Shown here in pieces: positions 24,931 to 36,562 of a stretch of DNA of 64,000 bases. Location: contig NC_092322.1 of NCBI RefSeq assembly GCF_036785885.1, positions 11,554,466 through 11,618,465 of the forward strand, written 5' to 3'. The notes under the pieces are model-generated. The model was not told the DNA's origin. It was given only the letters and a program-made list of their open reading frames with translations, and searched no databases. How positions within the stretch are numbered: the first letter of the stretch is position 1; every line of letters starts with the position of its first letter. A program made the translations under genes and the position numbers. This DNA comes from Coffea arabica. Lineage: Eukaryota > Streptophyta > Magnoliopsida > Gentianales > Rubiaceae.

Positions 24931-25148
24931 AATCGCATTGGCGGAGAATGTCTTTCGAATAATTGCAGCAGATTAAGTAAGTGTGACAATTATACCCCTG
25001 TTGGTCCACGCGAAGTGAGTAAAATGTTGTCAAAAGTCTTACATTGGAAGCAAAAAACTAGTTCAAGGACTAAATTGGTTAAAATATTTCATTAAGGACG
25101 AAATTGGTTTAAGTGAAAATGTTTAGGGACCAAATTGGCGAAATTCCC
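24931..25148 (-). repeat. Right terminal inverted repeat of the Pack-MULE
   Basis: Reverse-complement partner of 23306-23522, ending CGAAATTCCC at its outer edge and followed directly by the second TTGGTATAA. Confidence 0.92.
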
Positions 25149-25430
25149 TTGGTATAAAAGCGGAGCTTCGACATTAAAACTCAAATTGCAAGTCAAGCTG
25201 CTCCATGCTAGAATGCATCCCACCCAGCACCGGCAGCAACAAGTTCGTTGTGCCTCTTGTTTGCAACGGCGAGACCGTCTCTTCATACTTTGAAGCATAT
25301 AACAAAACCCATAATTATTTAAAACAAAAATTATTGTGTTCTTTTTATATTTTTCTGGATGGTAGACAGTTTTGTGAGCTTCACCCTTTTGAGAGAGAGA
25401 TGCACTGAAGTCAACTTGAGGTAGAAGTAA

Positions 25431-27216
25431 GCGGGTTATAATGAAATTCAAGGGATATATATTTGAGGGGGTTTAGCGCATTTAGCCCCATCCTTTTCTT
25501 CTTCATTTTCTTTTTGTTTATTTCCCCTAATTACTAGTGCTTAATTTGTTTTAAATTTTATTTTTCTAAAGGAGTGAGATTGAAATTTAAGAAGGAAGGA
25601 GAGGACATAGAAATTGAATCCAAAACCTCTAATTCATTCATGTAACCTTAATTTTAGCTATTGGACCGTAATTACTACTACCTTCAATTAGTGCGTGTTC
25701 GTCAATGTACACCATGTGTCATGCCTTCTAAGTTCCAACAATTTTTGATACCTACTCCGATGATTTTATTTTTTTTAATTAGTTATTTAATTGGTTGCGG
25801 GGACTTGAAATAAAACCTGACCGTCCATTCGAGACTAAGCCCTTAGCATTATAATTCAAAAGAGCATAATTCGGAAATGTTCATTATTTCGCTTGACAGA
25901 AACTAACTGATGTAACTTGTGCCGTTTGATATGACAGCTTGCAGAAGCAACGAAACCGATTGCCTTTAAGATCATTAATGCGGCTCCCTTCTCCATAAAC
26001 AATACCTGTTTTTTTATTAAACTCGGTCCAGCGGTTCAACCGATCAACCCGATGAATCGACAATTGAATCGGACTGGGTTGTTAATTAGATCGTTTATGC
26101 AGTTAAAATGTTGACTTGTCAACGGATCGACGATTCAAACGGTTAATCTAGTGAATTGTTCGGTTTTGTAAGGAATCCAGGTTTGATCCAGGGACCTTAT
26201 GTGTATAAGTAAATGCAATTAGCACTGGACCAACAACCCATTTGTTGGTTGTTTAGTCTTTTTTATATTATATATTAGACTTTTATTCTTATTTTATTTC
26301 TCCAAAACAAAATTTATTTGGAATCTTTTGATAAATTTTGCTATTCCCCAAACTCTATAAATTATGAAATGGATTTAAAAAATAACATATCACACAATTC
26401 ATTTTAAAGGCAAACACAATTCCCAATAACCTTTTGTACTTAAAATTCATAAATAAACTAGATAATTACACTTAGATAAAATTTTATACTTGAAATTTGG
26501 TGGATTACTAATAAAATTTAGATTTTGTTAATTCTTATAAGAATTAATGAATCTATAATAAATTAGACTCATTAAGCATTTACTATGGCATAATTTATTA
26601 TCATTCTAATCATATAAAAAATTATGAAACATAATATTTAAATGCATTTAGTGATCCACCGGTTGGTCCATTCACCTACTGGTTGAACCAGTAATCTATT
26701 GATCCACTTCTTTTCCCGGATTCCTGGCCGGATCGGGTTTAATAACTATGCTTTAGACTATAAATAGTGCTGTCCTACCACCTTATGAGGTAATTGACTA
26801 ATCTCACTCTCATAACTCCCGAACCTCTCATTGCTTCGACTGCTAGCTTAGGCATTGAAGTCCCAATCCTGTGTCTTTTATCGTTGTGTTCGCAGGCAAT
26901 CGGTTTCGCTTTATCGGATTTTTGAGCGCACACGGGTGTTATTGGATCTTTGATTGCTAATGCTACGCCAACATTGTACTCGTCAGCCGTTCACATCCAT
27001 CGTTTGAGTAAAGCCACCAATTTTCATTATTCTCGGTTCGAAATAAGCCATTTCTGCCGTTTCTTGACAAACCAAACAATCCATTATAGCTTTGTCATAA
27101 TTGGATATTAAAAAAATGAAGAAAGAGAAAAAAGAAAACCAACGCAAATTAAACCGCATGGCAGAATGCTAGTATTAAACTCAATAACCTTCAAATCTAA
27201 ATAATCACAGCTCTAA
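25431..27216. other. Intergenic, AT-rich; possible degenerate element at 26004-26750
   Basis: No gene was seen. From about 26004 to 26750 the ends read TTATTAAACTCGGTCC and, in inverse orientation, TTATTAAACCCGATCC, each followed by GGTTCAACC-type phrases. This suggests an imperfect inverted-repeat element of about 740 bp, but no clean target duplication could be set. Confidence 0.4.
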
Positions 27217-27231
27217 CTAAAAGACCAAGTA
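27217..27231. repeat. Left target duplication of the SINE
   Basis: CTAAAAGACCAAGTA precedes the SINE and recurs exactly at 27514-27528 after its poly(A) tail. A 15-bp duplication is typical of LINE-driven retroposition. Confidence 0.88.
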
Positions 27232-27513
27232 ACCACCAAGATGCCTCCCACTTAAACTTAAGGCTTTGGTGGGTGGGAGGCAAGGGTTCAAACTTTGCCT
27301 CCCACCAAAATGCTACTCTTGTAGCAGAACCCTTGTCTTCTACCAAAATGTCACTCTTGTGGCTCTGCTTCAAATCCAAATGGGTGCACTACGCACCCAT
27401 CTGGTCCGATGGTGGATCTATTCCCATCGGTTCCTTGTAGTTGAGCCTCCTCATAATTAGAGTAAAAGTAGGAATATGGATGATAATTGATAAAAAAAAA
27501 AAAAAAAAAAAAA
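27232..27513 (+). mobile_element. SINE retroposon with poly(A) tail
   Basis: A 282-bp insertion bounded by the 15-bp duplication above. It contains a box-A-like stretch (TGGTGGGTGGGAGG) and a box-B-like GGGTTCAAAC near 27290, the internal Pol III promoter of tRNA-derived SINEs, and ends in an A run of about 22. Inside, two related phrases ACCAAAATG(C/T)(T/C)ACTCTTGT lie about 40 bp apart. There is no coding capacity. Family assignment would need a repeat library. Confidence 0.82.
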
Positions 27514-27528
27514 CTAAAAGACCAAGTA

Positions 27529-28196
27529 TACACAAACGTCTTTTAAACAGCAATAACCATTGCGAGGAAACTTGAGTGCGTCACTACTGGATCACAAAAT
27601 GGTAGAACTAAAGATAATCATCTCATTAGCATTAAGCCAAGAGCACTAATTTCATGGAAAATTTCGTTCAGGAAAAAGAAAAAAAAAAAAAAAAGGTTAA
27701 TGGAAGATGTTCCCTAAGCTGGTAAAAATCCAGAATGGACTTCCCAGCGATCATTGAGTAATTATACAGGGTGGTTGCTCAAATTTCTATTAGGACTTGA
27801 ACCTCTAATGCTCAAGTAAATTAACATTGAACAATATCATTGCTTTTCTAGCAGACTGGGCTCGTTAATTCTGATTAAACTTCCGTCACCCTATTGATTT
27901 TGGTTTTGGTTGGTAGCTTCATCCCCAGTGAGATATATTGCATTCCTCCAAGAAATAACCTGACTGATTTTGGTGGGTTCATTAAGCAAAATGTAGGAGA
28001 AATTTGGATTAGCTTCAGATTGTTTAGTGACGCTATTCACAGAAGGAAGCATGACATTAGTTCTCACAACTCAAAACCTTAATTTCTGATCCAATTTGGA
28101 GAAAAATTCACATGGTGGAGTGATGAACAAATGCTAGCATCACAAATAAAAATGGTACACAGGTCACTGTTGTATATCTAAAATCAAATTGAAGGA
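27529..28196. other. Intergenic, no gene seen
   Basis: AT-rich stretch with an A-rich run near 27676-27693. Nothing coding or repetitive was recognised. Confidence 0.55.
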
Positions 28197-28571
28197 TCAC
28201 TGTGCTGTCTCTGTTTGGTCAGCCAAGGAGACTTTGCTGAGCCTACTGGCCGGCACCTTGATATCTTTATTTCTACCTTTTCTGCTGCTTCTTCCAAGGC
28301 GACTACCGTTTGAACCATATAGTGCCCTATGAGCCAGTGCTTTACTCAATGACGATTCAGGCCTGGTCTTGTCATCTTCCAATCTCTCAGGAGGGGCAGT
28401 TGTGTAGTAGGCATCAGAAGCTTCACTTGCTTCTTTCTCAGAGGCCATTTCCTGAGGAATTGGAGACGAGAAATATGAAGTTGTGATTGAAATTTGGAGT
28501 AATCCCCCCCACAAAAAAAGGGAAAAAAATGTTACTGAGATTTGGAACACCAAGGCCTGTTAGAAAGTACC
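28197..28571 (-). CDS. Exon-like blocks of an unrecognised gene
   Basis: On the minus strand a block ending at 28571 (HKFPVAVARE, then donor GTACTT) can be spliced in phase to 28451-28197, which starts after a CTCAG acceptor and encodes a hydrophilic Ser/Arg/Lys-rich tail (EEMASEKEASEASDAYY, then SKALAHRALYGSNGSRLGRS) to a TGA stop. Composition and splice sites look real, and the frame is free of stops. I do not recognise the family. It could be the C-terminal part of a small or degraded gene, possibly continuous with the exons at 28803-29178 through alternative splicing. Confidence 0.35.
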
Positions 28572-28802
28572 TCTCGAGCGACAGCTACTGGAAATTTATG
28601 CCTCTCCCCCAGACCGAAGGGACAGAAGTACGTGGAGATTACTTTAGTTGATAGTGCGATAAAAAGGAGGTTGGAATAGTTTGAAGCAAAGTTTTTGTAT
28701 GGCGGAAAAGACTCGGATGCAAATCCCCTTTTCAACGAGTTACCTAAGATATACGTTTGTTCACTTATCTTGTTAACTGAGAACCTTGACCAGGTGACCA
28801 AT

Positions 28803-29178
28803 TCATGGGGAAAAAGGACGAATCTTGTACATGCCTTGCTTGAAGGTGTAGACTGCCTCCATATCCTCCGGAATCTTCATCCAAATCTTTCTACTTAACA
28901 GGACTGGTTTTTTGTTTCTAATGTCAATGTAACAGGTGACTAGCTTTGCAATAAGTTGGCATTCACAATTTACAGAAAGAGCTTAAGATGTTGATGACAA
29001 TGCCTCGTTACACTCTCCAGCTTTGCTAACATAAAACATAAAGATTTCTGGTTCACATAAGATAATTTAGTTCCAAGCCAAAGAACAGTGCAAGGCGGAG
29101 AGTATGTTACTTCCTTGTCATCGAATCTTGCACTTCTTAGGATCAGTTTTTCCCTTGTTTCCAAGCAATGCTTGACGC
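28803..29178 (-). CDS. Two exons of an unrecognised gene, 5' part missing
   Basis: Exon 29111-29178 (VKHCLETREKLILRSARFDD, donor GTAACA) joins in phase to 28943-28803 (LVTCYIDIRNKKPVLL, then RKIWMKIPEDMEAVYTF, ending IRPFSP and TGA). Both have acceptor AGs and amino-acid composition unlike shadow frames. Upstream only about 370 bp separate them from the stop codon of the acetyltransferase-like gene, too little for the rest of an ordinary gene, so this is probably a truncated copy or gene end. No family is claimed. Confidence 0.4.
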
Positions 29179-29544
29179 CTAACTCCAACATCAACAGACC
29201 ATATTTACAGCATAGCCTTGCCTACATGTCTCCTTCACTAGGTACTTACAGAAAATTCTGGAAACATAGGCCAAAAAACAAAAAATCTAATATGTTTATC
29301 CTAGCTAAAACTGACAAAATCCTATAGCGTTCATTGTCTGTCGACCTGGTATTTCAGCTCATCTGATAGGCCAGTTATTTTCATAAAAGTGTGCAAAGAA
29401 AGACATCCTAGTGCAGGATAGAGCTTCACGACCATCTAAGAGGTGTATGGTTGCCTGTATATTCTAAGCTGCGTAACTTGGCAAATTTGTTTATCTTGCC
29501 GAGGCATGCTACAATGCAGTGCAATGTAATACTGCACCTACAAG

Positions 29545-32500
29545 CTACAGTTTTATATACACACGTTTCATGTGCAGGAATCCAGCAATTACACCCCAAA
29601 ATAATATCTCAAGCAGGACAAATCCCAATGTACCCCACTTCTTAGAATGAAATATTGTTTGGAACAGCCTCTCAGTGAAGTCAACCTGCACAGAAATAAA
29701 GAACTCAAAAGTTTATTCAGGATGAGCCCAGTATCCCATCACCAAAATTCTCTGCTCAAAGCTCAACAACTGTACATGAGCATTGATACAAATAAAGGCA
29801 CCAGTTGCCTGAGAACACTTATCATGGGGAAAAAAAAAGTAATGTTGAAATAACTGAATTACTTTCCTAAAGAATTAACTCAAGAAAAATAGACTACCAG
29901 CAAAAATATTGATTCTGCATTTCCAGTTGTTTTTCAGCATGATTAAATCAAGTTGTTTAATGCTGTCTGCAAACGAGTCTCAGATAGAATCTACAAATGC
30001 TACAAAAACTATACTCACACCAAAGAATACAGCTCATAGTGTAGTATTCTGTCCTCTATTACCGCATAAGTAACATCTCAGATTTTTTTTTAAAAAAAAA
30101 GGAACATGAAGTTGTTATACCATACTTAAAAAATGGAAAAGACCCACGGCAAAGAAGCGTCTAACTGAAAGAGACATACAAGGTTATTTTCAGGTGAGCG
30201 CCAGTAGAAACCCTGTAAAGCTGCTGGAAAGAGGTCACAAGCAGCCAAAGCATAAATTATGAGAGCGTTCATTCCCATCCACTGAAATATTACTGTTGGC
30301 TTTCTAATGCATTTCACATCAACCTGCACCAAGTATCATCAATTTAAAACACATGAACTCTCTTCCTTTTGATGTTTTATGCACTGGAAAGTAGCTTATT
30401 TCGGACTTTATATCTAAATAATACTTCATTAAGTTTTATAGTGAGACTACATGTTACAAACATCCGTACAAGTCTCTACCAATACGCAACACTGACAAGG
30501 ATTACATGGTAGTAGATGGTGCAACAGATATACCCCAACTTTTCTTCAATTTCAACTTGCATTTTGCCTACTACTGAAGAACTAAATAGCTAAGTAGTAC
30601 AACTACCATAATTGACAGCATTACTAACTAAACCCCCTTGAGGATATTGACAACTCTTTTTGGTATGTTTCCAACAATTGTACTAAATTAAAAGTTGATA
30701 TCAGAAAAAATGGACTAACTCTTAGAAAAGAGAAAATTCAACAATTGAACTTCAGCAAATAAACTCACAATATAAAAGATGATGGTTAAGAGAAAGCCCG
30801 ATGCGCCTGCAGTGATGAACATGTAGCTCAATGTGTACAACGGTTTAGAAAAAGGAATGCCTGAAGAAACGAACAATATGACAGAAACTTTTAATAAATT
30901 GAAAAAAATTACGAGATAAAGAAATGAACATAACTTATGGAAGAAAAGACCAAGTACCCAGAACTTCCAAACCAAATCCCAAGATTAGCAAAGGGATGGA
31001 TGTTAAAAACCATAATTTCACTCTTTCCATCTGGCCCTGCAGCAAATAAGTCAATTATAAGTCAGTATGACACTTAGAAAAAGAAAAAATCAGTAACCCT
31101 AGACTACCACAAGCCCGAGAGAGCAAAAATGTTGCATCTTACCTGAACATGCACAAGAATGTGCCCATAATGCAATCCCACAAAACACGTAATGGCAGCC
31201 ATCAAAGAACTACCAAAAATATTAAGATCCCATCACTTAACAAGAAGATTCTCCAGTAAGAAACAGACTGGCAATTACAAAAGAGCAAAAGCTAAAACTA
31301 TGTCAATCAGTACATCTTGCGTGATGATGAAGACTAAAGATTAACAAAACAGAAAAAAATCCTCAAGCATGAACAATAAGAATGTAGTTATCAAAAATAT
31401 TTTATGTGCAGCTGAAAGTTAAACTGCCTAAGCAAGTTGGTGAGACTAGTTCAAACATAATTTAAGCTTTGACTTAGGCCAAGGCAAGAGGCAAGAGGTA
31501 AGAGGTAAGAGGTAAGAGGTAAGAGGTAAGAGGTAAGACTATAATTACCACAGGAACTCCATTTACAGTAGGTTGCGGTGCTTGGTTTCCTATGGTAATT
31601 AATGCTCTGATTATTGACACTTTCACGCAACATAAGTTGTACTGAAAGTTAAAACATAGGACAATAAACAAAACACAGATTGTAACCAATCTCACGTGCT
31701 TTTTCTTTTCTTATGATCATGTGCTATTAGAAAATGTAACGACCACCATGATAAAATTGTTCCATAATAATTTTGAAAGATTATGTAGTCTCTAACAAAC
31801 AAAAGATCATCGTAGTTATGGTCAAAACAAAAAGCAGCTCAAGATATAAACCTTAGGATGCCCTCAGGGTCAAACGGAGCAAGGCACCATCCAGGAGCAT
31901 CTGCTGGGAGAGGGCCATAATCAGGTGAGTTGACACTGCATTCCTTTAAGACAAAACAAGACAAAAATCAATACTTTGTTGCTGGAAAACTTCATTTAAA
32001 AGATAAAAAGAAATGTGCAAGCCACAAAAAATAAAAAGCTTCAAGGGAAAACCTTTGTTCTTCTGTATACTGGACGTTGATAAAGATGCTGTTGACCAAG
32101 GACATACCGATCAATCAAACCAACTGCATTGCAAGCAGGTTCAAGACTGCCCCTCACTCCACATTGAACCTAGTTGGAATAAATATTTTAGACTCACTAC
32201 GTTAAGCAGGTATGCATAACCTGTTTTCCTCTCCCTTAACAGAAACAGGGAATCATCAAGAGAGAGAGAGAGAGATGCAGGGATCTCTTTCATATGTTTC
32301 TATTACAAGCAAAGTTGGGATACTTCAGCTTCCTAAAAAGTAATATCTTTGGAAACTTATGAAAACATGAGTGAGGACAACTTCATCAAATGTAAAATAG
32401 TCCTCCATTATATGAAAACACCAACTAGAATGGCTACAGAATCCTATGCTGTTACCATAAGTGAATCAACCAAAATTTGTTACAACAACTTTGTTCTTAG

Positions 32501-35500
32501 CCTTCGATTTCACTTAAGCTATCCACGTCTAAGATCAAAGAGTGAAGTGGATACGTTCCCAATAGGGAAGAGTCTCAAATCCCAAACCAGGAAACCATTT
32601 TTTGTCCCCCAAAATCTATCCTTCATCTGAAGGGAAAGCTCTTAACTTGCACATACTACCATAAATTTAACTTTCTATGCTATACAAAACAACACAGTTA
32701 CCAAGTGTACCCAGTCATAAGCCATTAACTAACATTTCCACAAGTTTTGCAGCTTTTAGCTCTTTCTGACAAGTTAGCAGAGTGAACTCCACACAGATGG
32801 AAATTTAAACTACCAAGATCATTACTGAAACTAAATTCTGAAGGATAGTTTTAAACAAATACTTTACACATGATATAGCCCTTAAGCATATCCTATAAAG
32901 TATCTTCCAACCTGTCTCAGTGCACCCCAAGCCCCAGAAATATCTGATAAGAAAATAGACACTTTTCAGTCATAGATAAATTTGCACAATCCCTGAATTT
33001 GTTGACTTACTGTTTGATTGCCAGATCTGTATCCAGGAAAGGACTCAACCTTGAGATTAAGAAGTTGAAAACTCCAACTTGGGATATAAAGAAAATACAG
33101 CAATACCATGTACAAAGCACCAAGTAAGCTTGCAACCACCCTGCACAAAATATACAAATTTATCAATCCACATGAAAATAACATCAGTAATGTAATATTA
33201 AAGATGAAGTTTTACCATTTACATAATCATGTGGACCAGACACATATAGTACTCATCCCACGAATAGAAATGCCTCTAGAATCTTACATTGACACTTGTA
33301 TTCTCACAGCTTGTCTTTCAATCAGTAACTTAATCCAATGCCACATCAACATGAAGAATCTCAAAGGAAAAACAAAGATTTCCCCACAGTATGGTTGTAT
33401 TATCATTGTCTTCAAACATTTTAGACATGAGTATGCTTTCCATTTTCTGATTATGGTAGTATATAGTCATGTATCGTTCTTAACTTTTAATATTATCAAA
33501 TGCTCCTAGACAGACATAGGCTAGAACAGCCTTCAGCTGGCCCTTCAGCACTGAATCCAACCCAGGTACTTGTTGAAGGGAAAATATTCTTTACGTCATA
33601 GTTGAAATGAAGTTCATGACAAGAATGTTTCTTCACAATAAATGAGAACAGAGTGATATCAACAAACAGGTGACCCTAAAAAGGGTTAACCATCCTTAAA
33701 CTGAAAACATTTTTGGAAATTTCAAGAAAGGTATAATACCGAATGCTTACAACTGGAAGTAGTATCTTCTTACAAATGTCACCACTGAATCGACCGCTAC
33801 ATTATTCACCAGCCAAATCTCCATAATCGAAGCCAAGAAGTACCCAATGGAGATCCTCTGCAGCACAACACAAACTACAAGATAAAACCTCACAAAGACT
33901 TGATATAGAGTCAGAGACATTTGGCCGAATTATTCAACCATACAAGCAGAAGATCAAACATGAAATCAGGCAAAGGTTGAGAAGATTAATAGTTATTGAG
34001 GCGCACATCACATAAGTGTGCTTAAAAGGAGGAAAGTAGATGAGTAGGTATCTTTGTAACATAACACCATCATCATGGAATTTAGAAATACTATTATCTT
34101 GTGTGAAGGGGATTTGCAGGATTTTAAAATGTGTTTTATACCAAATATCTTCCTTAGCCCTTATATGTAGCAATAGCATAACATGCTAGTCAATAAATCC
34201 TAAAAGCCAACTTACATACCTGCAGCACACCCATCCATCTTATCTTGCCAAGATCAACTCCATAAGTTAAATCATCACGCCCATGGAAATACCCACCTAC
34301 GATTCCATCAAGTTATGTAAAATATGAAGTGTTAGTCCAGTAAAGAAAGCAAACTTGCTGTAATGGTGTATATTATTCTGTTTGCTATAAAACATGATTA
34401 ATCAAAAATTCTACCAATAAACTTTGAACTTAACACTTAATTCATCTGATTTAAGAAATTACTAAGATAAGATGTGATGTCCTCAACTTCAGACTTAATT
34501 AATCTCCTTTTCCTCATTTTTTTTTCAAAAACAGGAAACAATCATAATTCCCTCTGTTTTCCAGGTTGCTCTTTTTGGTCTCAATGTTGAACACTTGATA
34601 CTCAGGAAGCCAAAATCAGTGATTCTATTAAAACAATTTTGACTAGGAATTTATCACAGCGAGAAACCATAATGCTAGCATACACTTTGCTGAATTCATA
34701 TATAATACAAATTTTACTGGGCTATGAGGTTAAATTGATTCCCAGTAGGAATGTCCTTGATACCCAAAGCCGGCCTAGACGAACAGAAGAAGCAGACAAG
34801 TGAAATCTTCCACCTAGGGAAGTAATTTTTTCAGTTTCCTGCTAACAATGGCACAAAATTCCTGATTTAATTGAAGCATCTTTATCATTTCAGATCAACT
34901 GAAGACCAACTCACCCCGTATAAAAGAATTCTAAATAAACACAAGGGAGCCATCCCTGCTCTCTATCCACCTCTGCTAAACACATTTTTTCGTGGCAGCT
35001 ATTATTCCATAAAGAAAGCACATATGATTCAAAACCCCCAAAGCAAAAAGGAAGAGAGAGAACTTAAAGCAGTTATGATAGGAAGAGAATGGATGTTTTG
35101 TAGGTGACAGCCAACAAACCTTGAAGAATCAATCCCAAAATGAAAAGCCTAATTGATCTGATTACAACTTTCTTCATTGCTTCAGGTTTGCTAGGTACTT
35201 TCTGCATTTGGAAAACAAGTTTTGGCACATCAGTATTCAAGAACAACAAGGCAACAACAGTAGAGCTGATACTCTTCTCTTTCTTTTTCTTTATTTTGTT
35301 AGAATGGAGCTAGTTGCTTAACAGTGTAGTAGTTAGGGGTAATTAAATAAATATTGATATATTTTCCATATTTAAGAACATTATTATTTTTATGCATATT
35401 AGCAAAATTCAAAATCAATGCAAGTCGATGTTCTACTATAAGAAACAGACCAAGGGGCTTCATCTTCTTCTTTCGACCTAAACCAACCACCATAATCAAA

Positions 35501-36325
35501 TCTCTCATTCCTGTTCTTTTTTCATTCTTCATCTAATTATCCGGCCTCCTCTTCTTTGGCATGTCCTCCCCAACCCATCCCATCCCATCATCACAATACC
35601 CTCTTCTCTACTCCATATCTCAGAAGTCCACTCAATGTGAAAAAGACACAAATCATACTTTCGCTTCTTTCAAAGTTTCACAGCAAATGAGTTATGAAGT
35701 TCCACACCAATTAAGTACCATTAGGTGATTCTTCACCCAAGTTTGGTAATTAAGGAATGGGGAAGAGCACCTTGAAGACGAGAGTAACAGAAACACCAAC
35801 TCCAAAGAGGAAAAACGGCATAACAAAGTCAGCAAGTGTCACTCCAAACCAAGGCGCGTGATTTATAGACGGGAAAGCTTTTCCAGCGTCGTCCACCAAA
35901 ATCATCAGCTGCCAAAAACCCAAAAAAAAAAAAAACAATATTTAACAACAAAATTATCAGCAATCCAAACCATACAAATGGGAAAAAAGTTAAAAAAAAA
36001 AAAAAGGACGAAGAAGAAGCTAAAGAGGGTGAGCAGGTGAGGGTGGAATGGCGGTGAAATTGCAGAGACGTACAGCTACAGTGAGACCGCGGAAAACGTC
36101 GAGAGACACAAGGCGTTGTTTTGGTGCGGTTGCCACGGGTGGTGTTGACCCGTCGTTACTGTCAGGCTCCTCCGCAGAGACTGAAGCGGTGATCTCTCCT
36201 CCTCCGCCTCCTCCTCCTCTAATCGCCGATGATCCTCTCCTCCTCGGAAAGTCATCTGAAGCACTCTGTAGTAGTGGCGTAGCTTCGCCGTCGTCGACTG
36301 CGACTGTTACCACCGCCGATGCCAT
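29545..36325 (-). CDS. HGSNAT-like membrane acyltransferase (DUF5009/DUF1624)
   Basis: Plant homologue of heparan-alpha-glucosaminide N-acetyltransferase, a multi-pass protein that in animals carries acetyl groups across the lysosomal membrane. Thirteen minus-strand exons: 36074-36325, 35771-35908, 35120-35201, 34220-34296, 33751-33857, 33011-33140, 32053-32169, 31852-31943, 31143-31209, 30958-31036, 30769-30860, 30180-30323, 29545-29685. All phases agree and give 505 residues. Motifs in order: QRLVSLDVFRGLTVA, INHAPWFGVTLADFVMPFFL with His101 at the position of the animal catalytic His, GRDDLTYGVDLGKIRWMGVLQ split over its 20-residue core, VQCGVRGSLEPACNAVGL, YGPLPADAPGWCLAPFDPEG, LYTLSYMFITAGASGFLL and GFYWRSPENNL. 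The N-terminus is acidic and Gly-rich. Plants lack heparan sulfate, so the substrate is unknown. The ATG at 36325 is the first in frame. Confidence 0.92.
31484..31537. repeat. Heptamer tandem repeat (AGGTAAG)n in intron 8
   Basis: Six to seven near-perfect copies of AGGTAAG (two initial copies read AGGCAAG) lie inside intron 8 of the acyltransferase gene. On the plus strand each unit equals the consensus 5' splice site, but the gene is transcribed from the other strand. Confidence 0.9.
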
Positions 36326-36553
36326 ACTGATGATAATAGTAGTATTAGTTTCGCTTCTCCGGTTTGACTTTGACCTTCGCGCGAACTACAGCTGCTAAAG
36401 CAGCAATACAAAAAACAAAAAAGGTTACAGACCAGCGGAGTGCAACGAATAATTGGAAAATGAGGAGTGCCCATCGCCAAGTAATCCATAACGATTTTTT
36501 TAAAAAAAAATCTTTGGTTTTCTTTAATTACCGTTTAAAGTTTAATTTGGTAA
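36326..36553. other. 5' flank of the acyltransferase gene
   Basis: Promoter-proximal stretch on the minus strand, before the MULE-type MITE. No TATA box could be chosen with confidence. Confidence 0.5.
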
Positions 36554-36562
36554 ATTAAATAT

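Larger units (their letters stand above)
23306..25148. mobile_element. Pack-MULE carrying a PHR2-like gene fragment
   Basis: A non-autonomous Mutator-like element of about 1.84 kb. Terminal inverted repeats of about 217 bp (23306-23522 and 24931-25148) begin GGGAATTTCGCCAATTTG and differ at roughly five positions by eye. Perfect 9-bp duplications TTGGTATAA flank it (23297-23305, 25149-25157), the hallmark of Mutator transposition. The interior has no transposase; it holds a fragment of a photolyase/cryptochrome-family gene on the minus strand and a second exon-like piece near 24762-24867. This makes it a Pack-MULE, a MULE that has captured host gene DNA. High similarity of the repeats points to fairly recent activity. 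Confidence 0.92.
23130..25430 (-). pseudogene. Relic of the last exon and 3' flank of a TLDc gene, split by a Pack-MULE
   Basis: Parts 23130-23297 and 25158-25430 align by eye with 44942-45380, the last exon and 3' flank of the intact TLDc gene. Shared landmarks include CTTTATATACAAGGC, AATCTTCCAGC, AATTGCAAGTCAA, GAGACC/GTCTCTTCATACTTTGAA and TCAACTTGAGGT. The relic still encodes a diverged version of the C-terminal exon around SKYEE on the minus strand near 25290, but its splice acceptor AG is replaced by AA and the frame no longer ends at the conserved place. Upstream exons are absent here. The Pack-MULE at 23306-25148 interrupts the copy. Confidence 0.8.

Noticed and set aside
26004-26750. 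Imperfect inverted-repeat element
   Set aside because: Ends are only loosely complementary and no target duplication could be fixed, so it is mentioned only within the intergenic entry.
31484-31537. Short tandem array considered as a CRISPR-like repeat
   Set aside because: The units are contiguous 7-mers without spacers, in a plant intron; it is a microsatellite.
32890-32950. Minus-strand ISGAWGALRQ stretch resembling the CGVRG exon of the acyltransferase gene
   Set aside because: It is out of phase with the flanking exons. A perfect CGVRGSL exon in the right phase exists at 32053-32169.
36048-36398. 116-codon plus-strand open frame
   Set aside because: It is the antisense shadow of acyltransferase exon 1; Pro-rich runs come from the complementary Gly/Glu codons.
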